Shown here: one piece after another, positions 34,558-43,737 of the stretch
How positions within the stretch are numbered: the stretch's first letter is position 1
Layout: each line of letters opens with the position of its first letter
NCBI GenBank assembly: GCA_020061465.1
Contig: JAGUYG010000050.1
Location: forward strand, 42,472 to 106,471
Origin: Ignavibacteriales bacterium
Lineage (GTDB): Bacteria; Bacteroidota; Ignavibacteria; Ignavibacteriales; Ignavibacteriaceae
Length of the DNA stretch: 64,000 nt
Direction of reading: 5' to 3'
Notes under the pieces: model-generated
Told to the model about the DNA's origin: nothing
Databases searched by the model: none
The model's input: the letters and a program-made list of their open reading frames with translations, nothing else
Made by a program: the position numbers and the translations under genes

Positions 34558-37500
34558 TTGACTGAAATAACTTCAAACGAAAGAGTATTCCAGGGAATTC
34601 TCTGGAATAAAATAAATGAGCTTCTTAAAGATGAAGTGGATATCTTTTTTTCTCACATTCATCAAGAACCAAATGTTGGACTTGAAGGGGAGGCACGTTT
34701 TGCGGATGGTTTACTTTATTCTGTTAAGGACATTACTAAGAAAGTTCTCTTCGAGTTAAAGGATACAAATTGGGATGCAACAGATGAACGACTAGTATTC
34801 GACGCTTCGATGAAAGCGTTTAACAGAGGTTTTGAATATTTCGTTACAGGCACTCCGCGACAACTTGTTATATACCGAACCTTCAAAGAAAATACTACCC
34901 TCAACGAGAGAAAACTTAAGATTTATGATCTTTCTACAATAAGAAAGAATAGTGAATTCACTACAATCACTTATTACAAACAGATAACACAACCCTTAAA
35001 AAATTTCTTAAAAGATTTAAGCGATATTGTTCATGACGTTAAAGAAGTTCAATGGGATTCAATTGATAAATTCTTTGTAAAAAAACTCTCTGCATACATT
35101 CTTGAAGGTTCTGCTGAAATGTCAGATTTGATCTATGAAAGAATCAATTCAGATAATGATTTTAAAAAACGATTAAGAGCTTATCTTAAAGATCAGGATA
35201 TTTTCAACATAACACTTAAGTTTGACGGCGAAGAAGTTTATAAGATCTGTCAGCTTGCCAACTATCTTCTTTATCTCAAAATTATTTTCTATACTTATCT
35301 GCAAAGAGAAGTTCCCTCACTAAGTCTTGAACCGCTTGAAATACCTGAAGATAAAAATAAGCTTAACAAAGTATTAAGAAACCGGTTTGATGATGTACTG
35401 AAATACGATTTTGAATTGATATTCCAGGGAAATATTCTTGATGAATTTGAATATACTGCTAAATATATTCCCGCATTAAAATACAATGTTAACCAGATTA
35501 GTGAGCTAAATTTCAAAGAACTTAGCGTTGATATTATGGGTTCAATCTATAATACACTTATAGATAACCAAGAGCAGCATTATAGAGGGCAGCATTTTAC
35601 AAATGTTAATGAAGTTGATATTGTAAGCGCATTTTGTATTAGTAAAAATACTCGGCTTGTTTTGGACAGCGGCTGCGGCGCAGGAACATTTTTGGTTAGA
35701 GGTTATAAGTTTATTAAGTATTTCCACCCGGAACTTAAACACGAAGAGATTCTGGAAAGATTATGGGGAATAGAAATAGCGCCATTCCCGGCATTTCTGG
35801 CTACAATGAATCTCTCTCTTTTAGATATAAAGGTCACCGAAAATTATCCGGCTATTATAAGACATGACTTCGCTGAAATAAAAAGTACATCTTCACCAAA
35901 ATTAATTTTTCTTAATGCTTCTCATCTGTTTGATGTTAAAGATGTTGGAGGAAAAATTAAAAGCATTAAGATGCCTGTGTTCGATTCCTGCATTGGGAAT
36001 CCACCTTATGTAAGACAGGAGCATATTGAAAATAAGGAAAGGTGGATTAAACTCTCTAAAAGTGAATATGGTTTAAACAAAATTAATCAGCAAAGTGATT
36101 TATACGTTTATTACTTGATGCATACGGCTGCTTTCTTAAAAGTGGGAGGAAGGCTTGGTTATGTAATTTCAAGCAGTTGGCTCGATGTTGCTTTCGGCGG
36201 CGGATTTCAAAAGTTTCTTTTAGATCACTTTAAAATAATTGCAATAATAGATAACCAAAAAGTAAGAAGCTTTGAAACAGCTTCAATAAATACAGTCATA
36301 TCAATCATTGAAAAATGCAGTGATAAAAAAGCACGGCAAGAAAACAAAGTAAAGTTTGTAAGAATATTTAAGGAATATGACGAACTGATAGGTAACAGCA
36401 ATGATCCGGAACGCATTGAAAATTTGCAAAAGTTTGTTAACCGTATTGAAAAAGCAAATAAGTTTACCAAAGATGACGATATGATGATAACTGTTAGAAA
36501 GCAGAAAGAACTTGAAAATGAGAGCACTACATACACGTCAAGGCGAAGCCTTGCCGGGGCAGGCGGTAAGTATGAGAATGGAAATTGGGGCGCTAAATAT
36601 TTGCGTTCACCGGACATTTTTAATAAAATAATAGAGGTTACCGGTGAAAAATTAATTCCGCTGCATAATGTGTGTGAAGTTAAATATGGAATTAAAACCG
36701 GTGCAAATGAATTTTTTTATGTTAAAGATGAAACTGAAAAAGTAAAAACTTTAACACCTGCAGAGTATAGAGTTCACTTTGGTCATAAGATAGAGAAATC
36801 AAATATAAACTGGGAAACTAACGGATGGTATTTTTCTGAAATGAACAATCAGCATTATTTATTGGAGAGGAGATATTTTAAACCTCTGTTTAAAACACAG
36901 AAAGAAGCTTCCAATCTTGATGTTGATGTTAAAAAATTGAATTACCGGGTTTTAATTTGCAACGACCAAAAACCGATGCTTAGAAAATATAAAGTGAAAC
37001 TGTTAAAGTATATTGAAGATGCGGAAAAATCCCCGCACAAATTCAATGAGCGTGCAACCTGCTCTGCCAGAATAAAACCTGATGGAACCCAAGACTGGTT
37101 TAATTTGGGGGAGGAATTATTTATTGGCGATTTTATTTTTCCGTCAAAGATTGGAGAAAAATACCGTTTGATTGATAACCGAAAAGCAAAAGTATTTTGC
37201 GATAAGGTAAACTATAATGTTAAAATCAAAGAGGAATGTGAAAAGTTTTCTGATATAATATTTCTGTTAATGAACAGCACATTGTTCAGATTTTTCTTCG
37301 ATCTATTTTCAAGACAATTAACCGGAAGCCAAACCTTAAGCGATGTTGATGTGAACGTCCTAGAAAAAAACTTCGTTGTAAATCCGATACTTTTTGAAAA
37401 ATACAAGAAAGAGTTAAATGATGTCTATGAATCATTGAAAAGCCGAGATCAGGAAACTATCTACAAAGAAGTGAATGCAAGTGACAGACAGAAACTGGAT

Positions 37501-38073
37501 GAAATTATTTTTGAAGTACTAGGATTAAGTAAAACTGATTTAACGGAACTATACAGAGTTGAAACAGAATATGTAAAACTAAGGAGTTTAAAATCCGGCT
37601 CTGTGCAAACTTCAAAGACTAAACAAAAAATTGATTATGAAACATCGCTCAGATTAGTTGCAGACAGATTTGAAGATGTGAACAAATATAAAACTCTGAT
37701 GAATGGTGTACCTGATAGAGAGTTTACCATTCCAAATCTTGAACCTCAATTCCCGAAAAACCTGGTGGGCGGTGATTCAAACTTATTTGCAGTCTATAAA
37801 GTAAAGTTTAAATCCGGCAATAAAGAATTAATAATCAGCTTTGATAACAACAGCCAGATACTGCTCTTTAAATTCCTATATGACAAACTTGAAATTAAAG
37901 GAACAAAAATAGCATTACCACGCTCCCCGGAAGACTGCAACAAAATCCTCCGCACACTTAAGCATGATTTTGATAAATATTCTTCGCAAATAAAAGCGAT
38001 GCTTAAGACTTACCGGAGTAAAGCGCACTATGTAAGCATTTACAGGGATTTGGTGATGGGGAGGGAGATATGA
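34558..38073 (+). CDS. Single-chain restriction-modification protein (type IIG-like, Eco57I-type methylase)
   Basis: An 1171-residue protein joining endonuclease and adenine methylase. A PD-(D/E)xK-like nuclease domain is near the N-terminus: Asp50 in FADGLLY and Glu66-x-Lys68 in LFELKDTNW. A helical linker follows. The N6-adenine methylase has motif I DSGCGAGTF at 370-378 and motif IV NPPY at 481-484. A target-recognition region includes CEVKYGIKTGANEFFYV. No specificity subunit is needed. The start is TTG 34558; no ATG fits. It is followed by the Qat genes on the same strand after a short gap. Confidence 0.85.
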   Translation: MTEITSNERVFQGILWNKINELLKDEVDIFFSHIHQEPNVGLEGEARFADGLLYSVKDITKKVLFELKDTNWDATDERLVFDASMKAFNRGFEYFVTGTPRQLVIYRTFKENTTLNERKLKIYDLSTIRKNSEFTTITYYKQITQPLKNFLKDLSDIVHDVKEVQWDSIDKFFVKKLSAYILEGSAEMSDLIYERINSDNDFKKRLRAYLKDQDIFNITLKFDGEEVYKICQLANYLLYLKIIFYTYLQREVPSLSLEPLEIPEDKNKLNKVLRNRFDDVLKYDFELIFQGNILDEFEYTAKYIPALKYNVNQISELNFKELSVDIMGSIYNTLIDNQEQHYRGQHFTNVNEVDIVSAFCISKNTRLVLDSGCGAGTFLVRGYKFIKYFHPELKHEEILERLWGIEIAPFPAFLATMNLSLLDIKVTENYPAIIRHDFAEIKSTSSPKLIFLNASHLFDVKDVGGKIKSIKMPVFDSCIGNPPYVRQEHIENKERWIKLSKSEYGLNKINQQSDLYVYYLMHTAAFLKVGGRLGYVISSSWLDVAFGGGFQKFLLDHFKIIAIIDNQKVRSFETASINTVISIIEKCSDKKARQENKVKFVRIFKEYDELIGNSNDPERIENLQKFVNRIEKANKFTKDDDMMITVRKQKELENESTTYTSRRSLAGAGGKYENGNWGAKYLRSPDIFNKIIEVTGEKLIPLHNVCEVKYGIKTGANEFFYVKDETEKVKTLTPAEYRVHFGHKIEKSNINWETNGWYFSEMNNQHYLLERRYFKPLFKTQKEASNLDVDVKKLNYRVLICNDQKPMLRKYKVKLLKYIEDAEKSPHKFNERATCSARIKPDGTQDWFNLGEELFIGDFIFPSKIGEKYRLIDNRKAKVFCDKVNYNVKIKEECEKFSDIIFLLMNSTLFRFFFDLFSRQLTGSQTLSDVDVNVLEKNFVVNPILFEKYKKELNDVYESLKSRDQETIYKEVNASDRQKLDEIIFEVLGLSKTDLTELYRVETEYVKLRSLKSGSVQTSKTKQKIDYETSLRLVADRFEDVNKYKTLMNGVPDREFTIPNLEPQFPKNLVGGDSNLFAVYKVKFKSGNKELIISFDNNSQILLFKFLYDKLEIKGTKIALPRSPEDCNKILRTLKHDFDKYSSQIKAMLKTYRSKAHYVSIYRDLVMGREI

Positions 38074-38161
38074 TTAAATATAGAATATATTCTGGTAATC
38101 AAACCTCTACAAAATAATTTCGGATAGGTACAAATATGAATTTTATAAGGAATATACAAAC

Positions 38162-40027
38162 ATGTGGAATGATAATGATACTAATATTGATCTAATTGAT
38201 TTTAACCATCTGGTCAGTGCAGTTAAGAGAATTATTGAAAACGAAAACCTTGTCCCTTGTACGATAGGTATTTTTGGCGATTGGGGGAGTGGAAAATCCA
38301 GTCTCATGAAAATGGTTGAACAAGGTTTTCAAGGACAGAAAGATGTTATGACCATCAAATTTAATGGATGGTTATTTGAAGGATATGAGGACGCTAAGTC
38401 AGTATTGATGGGGACTATACTTGAGATGATAGTGAACAATCGCACCTTGGGAGAAAAAGCTAAGAAAATAGCTCTGAAGTTATTTAAGAAAATTGACTGG
38501 TTTCGAATAGCAAAAACAGTTGGAAAGTATGGAGTATCTTTTGGCGCGCTGGGACCAGCCGGTTTAGGAATAGCTGCTCTTTCCGATATTCCCAAAGTGT
38601 TAGATGAAAGTGAATATGAAAAGTTTATCAAGAAAGATGAAGAGGCAGGTACGGAAGAAACACTAAGAATGAGTATTCGAGAGTTTCACAATGACTTTGC
38701 CGATTTATTGAAAGAAACCAAAATTTCAAAATTGATCATATTTATTGATGATCTTGATCGATGCAATCCAGATACTATTATTGAAACATTAGAGGCAATC
38801 AAACTCTTCTTATATGTAGGTAATACTGCCTTTGTTATAAGTGCGGATGAACATCTGATTAAGTATGCTGTGAGTAAACGATTCCCGGAGATTCAAGGAA
38901 TCAAGACTGCCATTGGAAGGGATTATCTTGAAAAGCTTATCCAATATCCGATAAGAATACCCCAGTTGGGGACATCGGAAATAGAGACTTATATAAATTT
39001 ACTTTTCACATCATTGCATGTTGAACCAGAGAAATTTGAACAAACCCGGGAGAAAGTTTTTAAGGACAAAGCAGAATCGGTTTTCGGATCAAAATTTACA
39101 TACGGGAACTGTGAAAAATTAGTTGAAGATATTGATAAATATAGTGAGTTGAAGAGTGATTTATTTTTATCATCTCAAATCACACCCTTGTTAGCAAAAG
39201 GACTAAACGGAAATCCAAGACAATGTAAAAGATTTTTGAATATGCTTATTATGCGATTCAAAATGTCAGAAGATAAGGGAATGGATATCCAAAAGAGGAT
39301 ATTATCTAAGTTGATGTTACTTGAATACTTTAAAGAAGAAACGTTCAAGAATCTCTTTGATCTACAAATGATGCAGAACGGAATTCCGAGGGAAATAAAA
39401 ATAATTGAAGATAGGTTACTTCGACCAAGTGAAGAAAAAGAAATCAATAAGAAAAAAGGAGAAGATGTAGTCAGCTCAGAGCTAATTGAGACTTGGATTA
39501 AAGATAGATGGTTAACTGATTGGTTTAGGATGGAACCATATCTAAGTGATGTCGATCTCAGTTTGTATTTTTATTTATCTAGGGACAAACTTACTTCTAT
39601 ATCAAGTGAATCACATCGTATGAGTTCAAATATTCAAGAACTCTTTACGAAACTCATTTCTGAAAGTGATGCAATTAGAAATAAAGCAATTGAAGGTACA
39701 AAAACAGTTTCCGAAGCAGATTCCAGTGCAATCTTTAGTTCATTAGTCATACGGATTAATGAAATAGAAAACATAGAAGCACGTGATAGATTGATACATA
39801 CGTTGACCCTTGTTTGTCATGAAAGAAAAGAATTATTAAATGAATTGTTGAGTTTTCTAGAAAAGTTTCCGGTTCAGTATCTTTCGCCCGCTGTTGTGCC
39901 ACAACTAAGGTTTGCGGTTAAAGACTCAAAATTTAAGGATGGAGCTGAAGGATTGATAGTTAAATGGGGGACAAGCACGGAAAATAAAAATTTAGCTAAG
40001 GCAATAAATAAAAGAAATAAGAGTTAA
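38162..40027 (+). CDS. qatA: QatA, KAP-family P-loop ATPase
   Basis: A 621-residue KAP-family NTPase, the first gene of a QatABCD anti-phage system. Walker A is GDWGSGKSS at 39-47 and Walker B is FIDDLDR at 194-200. A hydrophobic stretch at about 120-145 (FGALGPAGLGIAALSDIP) falls in the KAP insertion, which often contacts membrane. It is followed with a 2-base gap by QatB. The assignment rests on the exact four-gene order ATPase, unknown, QueC-like, TatD-like, not on this gene alone. Confidence 0.9.
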   Translation: MWNDNDTNIDLIDFNHLVSAVKRIIENENLVPCTIGIFGDWGSGKSSLMKMVEQGFQGQKDVMTIKFNGWLFEGYEDAKSVLMGTILEMIVNNRTLGEKAKKIALKLFKKIDWFRIAKTVGKYGVSFGALGPAGLGIAALSDIPKVLDESEYEKFIKKDEEAGTEETLRMSIREFHNDFADLLKETKISKLIIFIDDLDRCNPDTIIETLEAIKLFLYVGNTAFVISADEHLIKYAVSKRFPEIQGIKTAIGRDYLEKLIQYPIRIPQLGTSEIETYINLLFTSLHVEPEKFEQTREKVFKDKAESVFGSKFTYGNCEKLVEDIDKYSELKSDLFLSSQITPLLAKGLNGNPRQCKRFLNMLIMRFKMSEDKGMDIQKRILSKLMLLEYFKEETFKNLFDLQMMQNGIPREIKIIEDRLLRPSEEKEINKKKGEDVVSSELIETWIKDRWLTDWFRMEPYLSDVDLSLYFYLSRDKLTSISSESHRMSSNIQELFTKLISESDAIRNKAIEGTKTVSEADSSAIFSSLVIRINEIENIEARDRLIHTLTLVCHERKELLNELLSFLEKFPVQYLSPAVVPQLRFAVKDSKFKDGAEGLIVKWGTSTENKNLAKAINKRNKS

Positions 40028-40029
40028 TA

Positions 40030-40893
40030 ATGGGAACGACTACATCCAATAACGGACCTTCAAGTAACACTCCCTTGGAGCCTTCATGGGCTAATGAGCC
40101 TTCTGATGCTGATGTTGAACCTTCAACTGATGGTACCCTCAAAGATGACAATAACAGTCCTGATATAGAAACCCAAGATGAACAGAGTGAGAGTAAATTA
40201 CCGATTGTTTTAACTTCAGGAGAGTGGCGTGCTCCAAAGTTAAATCTTACCAAATATGCAAAGAATCCTACTGTAGGAAACTTGAAAAGTGCTGCAAAGT
40301 CGTATGTTAGAGCTAGTGGCGGTTCAAAAGGTATATCAAAATCCGTAGTAAGCGGAAAACAAGCAGCTGCAAGATTAGGCGGGTTTCTTTCCAGTATATC
40401 AACTGAAGGCTTAAAAAGTACATTTGATAAGTTTAATCTAGGGGAAATTGAGGGTCTTTCTGCAGAAGTTGCAATAAATAAAATCGTTGCATATCTATCT
40501 CCTAGCGGTGGTACGAATGAAGATGCAATTGTTCAAGTTGCTATTGTGGACACTTTGTCAAAATTGTATGAAGATTACGGTCTGGAAGAAAACGATTTGA
40601 CTTCACTTGAGAATCTCTCTAATGAGGATATTCAAAACCTTATGTTATACTACACATCTTCATTTATATACACAAAGTGGTTTCATGAATTAGGACTGAA
40701 AATAGAAGATAAAAATATATCAGCTTCAGAAGTTTTGTTACTTGAAAAAAGAGCAAAAGACTTTATTCATTCTACAGTAAAATTTGAATTTGGAGAAGTT
40801 GAATTAACAAAGTACGATTTTAAAGCTTCTGAAATTAAAGACATGATTGATAATATTTTTGAAACTGCTTATACATTCATAGAGGAACTATGA
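40030..40893 (+). CDS. qatB: QatB, unknown-function component of Qat
   Basis: A 287-residue protein with no domain I can name. The first 65 residues are low-complexity and rich in Ser, Pro, Asp and Glu (SSNTPLEPSWANEPSDADVE), likely disordered. A Gly/Ser/Lys-rich patch follows near 95-115 (SYVRASGGSKGISKS), then a helical C-terminal half. Its position between the KAP ATPase and the QueC-like gene, with a 4-base overlap into the latter, defines it as QatB. Its role in defence is not known. Confidence 0.85.
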   Translation: MGTTTSNNGPSSNTPLEPSWANEPSDADVEPSTDGTLKDDNNSPDIETQDEQSESKLPIVLTSGEWRAPKLNLTKYAKNPTVGNLKSAAKSYVRASGGSKGISKSVVSGKQAAARLGGFLSSISTEGLKSTFDKFNLGEIEGLSAEVAINKIVAYLSPSGGTNEDAIVQVAIVDTLSKLYEDYGLEENDLTSLENLSNEDIQNLMLYYTSSFIYTKWFHELGLKIEDKNISASEVLLLEKRAKDFIHSTVKFEFGEVELTKYDFKASEIKDMIDNIFETAYTFIEEL

Positions 40894-42245
40894 CATTTAA
40901 TATTGTAATAAAGGAAAACAAGGATGATAGTTTTATTGTTCTTGAAAGTACTGAGGAAAAGAGTATTGTTCTGCCTTCATTTCAATTTAACCAAGAACTA
41001 TCAAGCCCGGTTTCCCATGATATCAATGATTGGTTAATGAGATCGAAACTGTCACTATCAGATACCATGATTGATTTCTTAAATCTCAGTCTATCAGTGT
41101 ATACATCTGATCAGATAATTCCAAGGAGTAACTATGGTTACTATGGATGGAGTAGATACATCAAAATCCATCTCCCTGTCTTGGATGTTTCTGTTTGGAA
41201 TAGTGAAAAGGGCAGAATTGAAAACGTGCTGTCTTTTTTGAGCGGTGATAAATGGAAAGTATATTTTAGGGAGAGAAAAAGATATAGTACATCTTCTCTG
41301 GGTATAGGAAGCGATATTGATTCAGTCACATTATTGTCTGGTGGGTTAGATTCGTTTCTTGGAGCAATTGAAGTCTCTAATGATTCGAAGAAGACAGTTT
41401 TCGTTAGTCATCATAAGAAAGGCAATGCTGGAGAGATGAATGCACAGATTGCTATAGTAAAGGAACTGAAGAGCGAATACAGCGAGAATGATATAACTCA
41501 TTTTCCATTTTATGTTCAGCCAATTCCAAGCTTTGCTAACCTTGGTGAAGAAAAGACTCAAAGAGCCAGATCGATTATATTCATTGCCTTAGGGTTAATA
41601 GTTGCTAATTCCTATGGGAAAGATGTACCACTTTACATACCTGAAAATGGATTTATCTCACTAAATGTACCTCTTACTTTATCGAGATTGGGTACTTTCA
41701 GTACAAAGACGACACACCCAAAATTTTTAATTTGCTTAAATTCGGTGTTAGAAAATCTTGGAGTAGATAATAGACTGATAAATCCTTTCAAATTTCTATC
41801 CAAAGGAGAAATGATTTCGAAGTCCAGTAATATAGAGATGGTTAAGAAATTTTGTAAGAAAACAATTTCTTGTGCTAAACCTGGATATTATATTAGATAT
41901 CCTGAAAAGGGAAAAAGGTACCGTAAGAATAAAGCACTACATTGTGGGCACTGTACACCTTGTATTATACGACAATCAGCAGTTTATTTTGCAGATTTTT
42001 TGGATTTTGACTTAAAGTATGTCTTTGATATTATTCAATTCCCACCTCCTCCTAAAGAAAAAAGTGGTAGAGATTTGCACGCTTTTAAAATTGGGATTGA
42101 GAGAATGAATAAAGCAAAAAACACTCTATTGTTTAACCTTCTAACCGCTGGTGATTTACCTGTATATGAAAATGAGTTGCTCAGTTATTTGGGGATATAT
42201 GAACGTGGTTTGAAAGAGGTGAACGAATTCTTGAAACAAAATTAG
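40890..42245 (+). CDS. qatC: QatC, QueC-like PP-loop protein
   Basis: A 451-residue protein with a QueC-like (7-cyano-7-deazaguanine synthase) ATP-pyrophosphatase core. The PP-loop is LLSGGLDSF with SGGLDS at 150-155. A zinc-type cluster has Cys328, Cys352, Cys355 and Cys358 (CGHCTPC). A roughly 140-residue N-terminal extension is absent from housekeeping QueC. No queuosine genes are adjacent, so it serves the defence system; whether it modifies a base or a protein is open. It overlaps qatB by four bases. Confidence 0.9.
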   Translation: MTFNIVIKENKDDSFIVLESTEEKSIVLPSFQFNQELSSPVSHDINDWLMRSKLSLSDTMIDFLNLSLSVYTSDQIIPRSNYGYYGWSRYIKIHLPVLDVSVWNSEKGRIENVLSFLSGDKWKVYFRERKRYSTSSLGIGSDIDSVTLLSGGLDSFLGAIEVSNDSKKTVFVSHHKKGNAGEMNAQIAIVKELKSEYSENDITHFPFYVQPIPSFANLGEEKTQRARSIIFIALGLIVANSYGKDVPLYIPENGFISLNVPLTLSRLGTFSTKTTHPKFLICLNSVLENLGVDNRLINPFKFLSKGEMISKSSNIEMVKKFCKKTISCAKPGYYIRYPEKGKRYRKNKALHCGHCTPCIIRQSAVYFADFLDFDLKYVFDIIQFPPPPKEKSGRDLHAFKIGIERMNKAKNTLLFNLLTAGDLPVYENELLSYLGIYERGLKEVNEFLKQN

Positions 42246-42252
42246 AAGATTT

Positions 42253-42990
42253 ATGAATTATATAGATACTCACTTTCATCTTGATTTATGGTCTGATCCG
42301 AGAAAAATTATTGAGGAAATCGAAGAGAACAAGATATATACCATTGCTGTTACGAACGCACCAAGTTTTTACAGTCATACATACAGTGCTGTAAAGGATA
42401 GAAAATATATAAGGGCAGCACTTGGATTTCATCCTGAGTTGGTTCAAAAACGATTCAATGAGTTAAGCATATTTATGGAATTTTTAGAGACCACTAAGTA
42501 CATTGGGGAAGTTGGGATTGATGGTAATAAAGGAGATCAAGAGAGTAAAAAGAAGCAGATATCAATCTTTGAGAAAATCGTTGAAGCATGTTCAAACTTC
42601 AGTAATAAGGTACTAACTATTCATTCTCGTGGTGCTCAGAAAGAAGTTATTGATATTATAGGGGACAAATTTCCAAATAAGATTATTTTACACTGGTATT
42701 CTGGTTCACTCAAAGAGTTGGAAAGAGCTATAGAATATGGATTTTACTTTTCAGTAAATATTTCGATGGCAAATTCAACTAAGGGAAGAAATATAATTTC
42801 TCATATTCCGCAAAATAGAATTCTAACTGAATCCGATGGTCCTTTTACAACATATAGAAATAAACCATGTTCTCCCTTAATGATGTTCGAAATAGTAAAG
42901 TCCATCTCAACCATACATAACAGTGACTATGATGTTTGTAAGAAGATGATATATGATAATTTTAATTCTGTTCTTACTAATATCAACTAA
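42253..42990 (+). CDS. qatD: QatD, TatD-family metal-dependent hydrolase
   Basis: A 245-residue TatD-family nuclease closing the Qat operon. Metal ligands are all present: His7 and His9 in DTHFHLD, Glu in YIGEVGIDG, His in LTIHSRGA, His in ILHWYSG and Asp in TESDGPF. TatD enzymes cleave DNA, so this is the likely effector nuclease of the system. It starts 7 bases after qatC. No terminator is obvious after it; a repeat-rich non-coding stretch follows. Confidence 0.9.
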   Translation: MNYIDTHFHLDLWSDPRKIIEEIEENKIYTIAVTNAPSFYSHTYSAVKDRKYIRAALGFHPELVQKRFNELSIFMEFLETTKYIGEVGIDGNKGDQESKKKQISIFEKIVEACSNFSNKVLTIHSRGAQKEVIDIIGDKFPNKIILHWYSGSLKELERAIEYGFYFSVNISMANSTKGRNIISHIPQNRILTESDGPFTTYRNKPCSPLMMFEIVKSISTIHNSDYDVCKKMIYDNFNSVLTNIN

Positions 42991-43021
42991 TATTCTAAAA
43001 AGTTTAATATGTTATTGATGT

Positions 43022-43078
43022 CTTTGCGGAATCGAGTGAGGTCGAGGAGATTTAGGATTGGTAAAAAACCTTAGTAAC
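43022..43078. repeat. Direct repeat, left copy (partner 44629-44683)
   Basis: A segment centred on AGATTTAGGATTGGTAAAAA recurs about 1.6 kb away. The best 41 bases (43038-43078 and 44643-44683) differ at four positions, and weaker similarity extends about 15 bases left. The pair brackets the region that holds the NYN gene, at the right edge of the accessory block. Confidence 0.8.
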
Positions 43079-43191
43079 CCGCCTAACCCCGGTTGATAAA
43101 ACCTTATTAACTTATTCAATTATATAAAGTTCATTCAGCATAATAAGCTAATAAGGTTCAGGTTTTTTTTTGTTTGCTGAGTTACTAAGGT
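43068..43191. repeat. Nested inverted repeat after qatD
   Basis: The outer arms ACCTTAGTAAC (43068-43078) and GTTACTAAGGT (43181-43191) are perfect. Inner arms ACCTTATTAACTTATT (43101-43116) and AATAAGCTAATAAGGT (43142-43157) pair with few mismatches. The whole could extrude as one 124-base hairpin. There is no reading frame of note inside. Confidence 0.75.
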
Positions 43192-43701
43192 CAAAAAAAC
43201 TAAAGATAATTATCTTAAAGCAGATGGCAACATATCCGGCAATAGGAACTCAACCCCGAAATCAGTTCGGGGCAGGTTCTAATCCTTCTCCCTGCCTGCC
43301 AAAAAACTTGTTCTGCGGGCAGGTTAAAAATAGAAGGACTTATTGGAGATAGCAACTTTGCCTTTTACATCTTGACAGAAGAAATAAAAAGCAAGTTTTA
43401 TATTGATAATAAAGTCTCTCTCCCCGCAAGCGGGATTTATAACTTTTTAATTCGAAGATTCCTCTTTACGGCGAGAGAGATTCGGAGAGAGTTCCATTGC
43501 AATCGAAAGAATTTTTATTGAAATAAACGGCAGCATCACCGGCGTACGAGGAAACAAATTGAAAACTGTTCAACAGTTTATGCCGGTAGATTATGGGGAC
43601 TATCCTTCGGATTTACTTTGTTAATATTACAGGTTTTGGGTGGCATTTGGGATAATTTCAAAACCATTAAAAATAAGTTTCGAAAGTGCTTTTGATAGTT
43701 G
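43192..43701. other. Decayed, palindrome-rich gene-free stretch
   Basis: About 500 bases with no intact gene. Small palindromes occur at 43254-43272 (CCCCGAA/TTCGGGG), 43291-43323 (CCTGCC/GGGCAGG) and 43423-43434 (CCCGC-AA-GCGGG). Two neighbouring frames read like protein: about 43337-43510 (GLIGDSNFAFYILTEEIKS) and, in another frame, about 43500-43622 (ERIFIEINGSITGV and QQFMPVDYGDYPSDLL). I do not recognise either family. The pattern suggests an old gene broken by frameshifts and palindromic insertions. Confidence 0.45.
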
Positions 43702-43732
43702 TTGCAAATGAAAAGCATTGTACATATTTTTG
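43702..43732 (+). promoter_or_regulatory. Bacteroidota-type promoter upstream of the NYN gene
   Basis: TTG at 43702-43704 and TATTTTTG at 43725-43732 are separated by 20 bases, matching the TTG / TAnnTTTG form of the Bacteroidota primary sigma factor. Transcription would start near 43738-43741. Confidence 0.6.
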
Positions 43733-43737
43733 TAGTG

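Noticed and set aside
41141..41561. Minus-strand frames within qatC
   Set aside because: They overlap the intact PP-loop gene and have no recognisable features.
43170..43352. A 60-codon plus-strand frame spanning the palindromes after qatD
   Set aside because: Much of its translation comes from the palindromes themselves, it has no family likeness, and protein-like signal lies in other frames. It was treated as part of decayed sequence.
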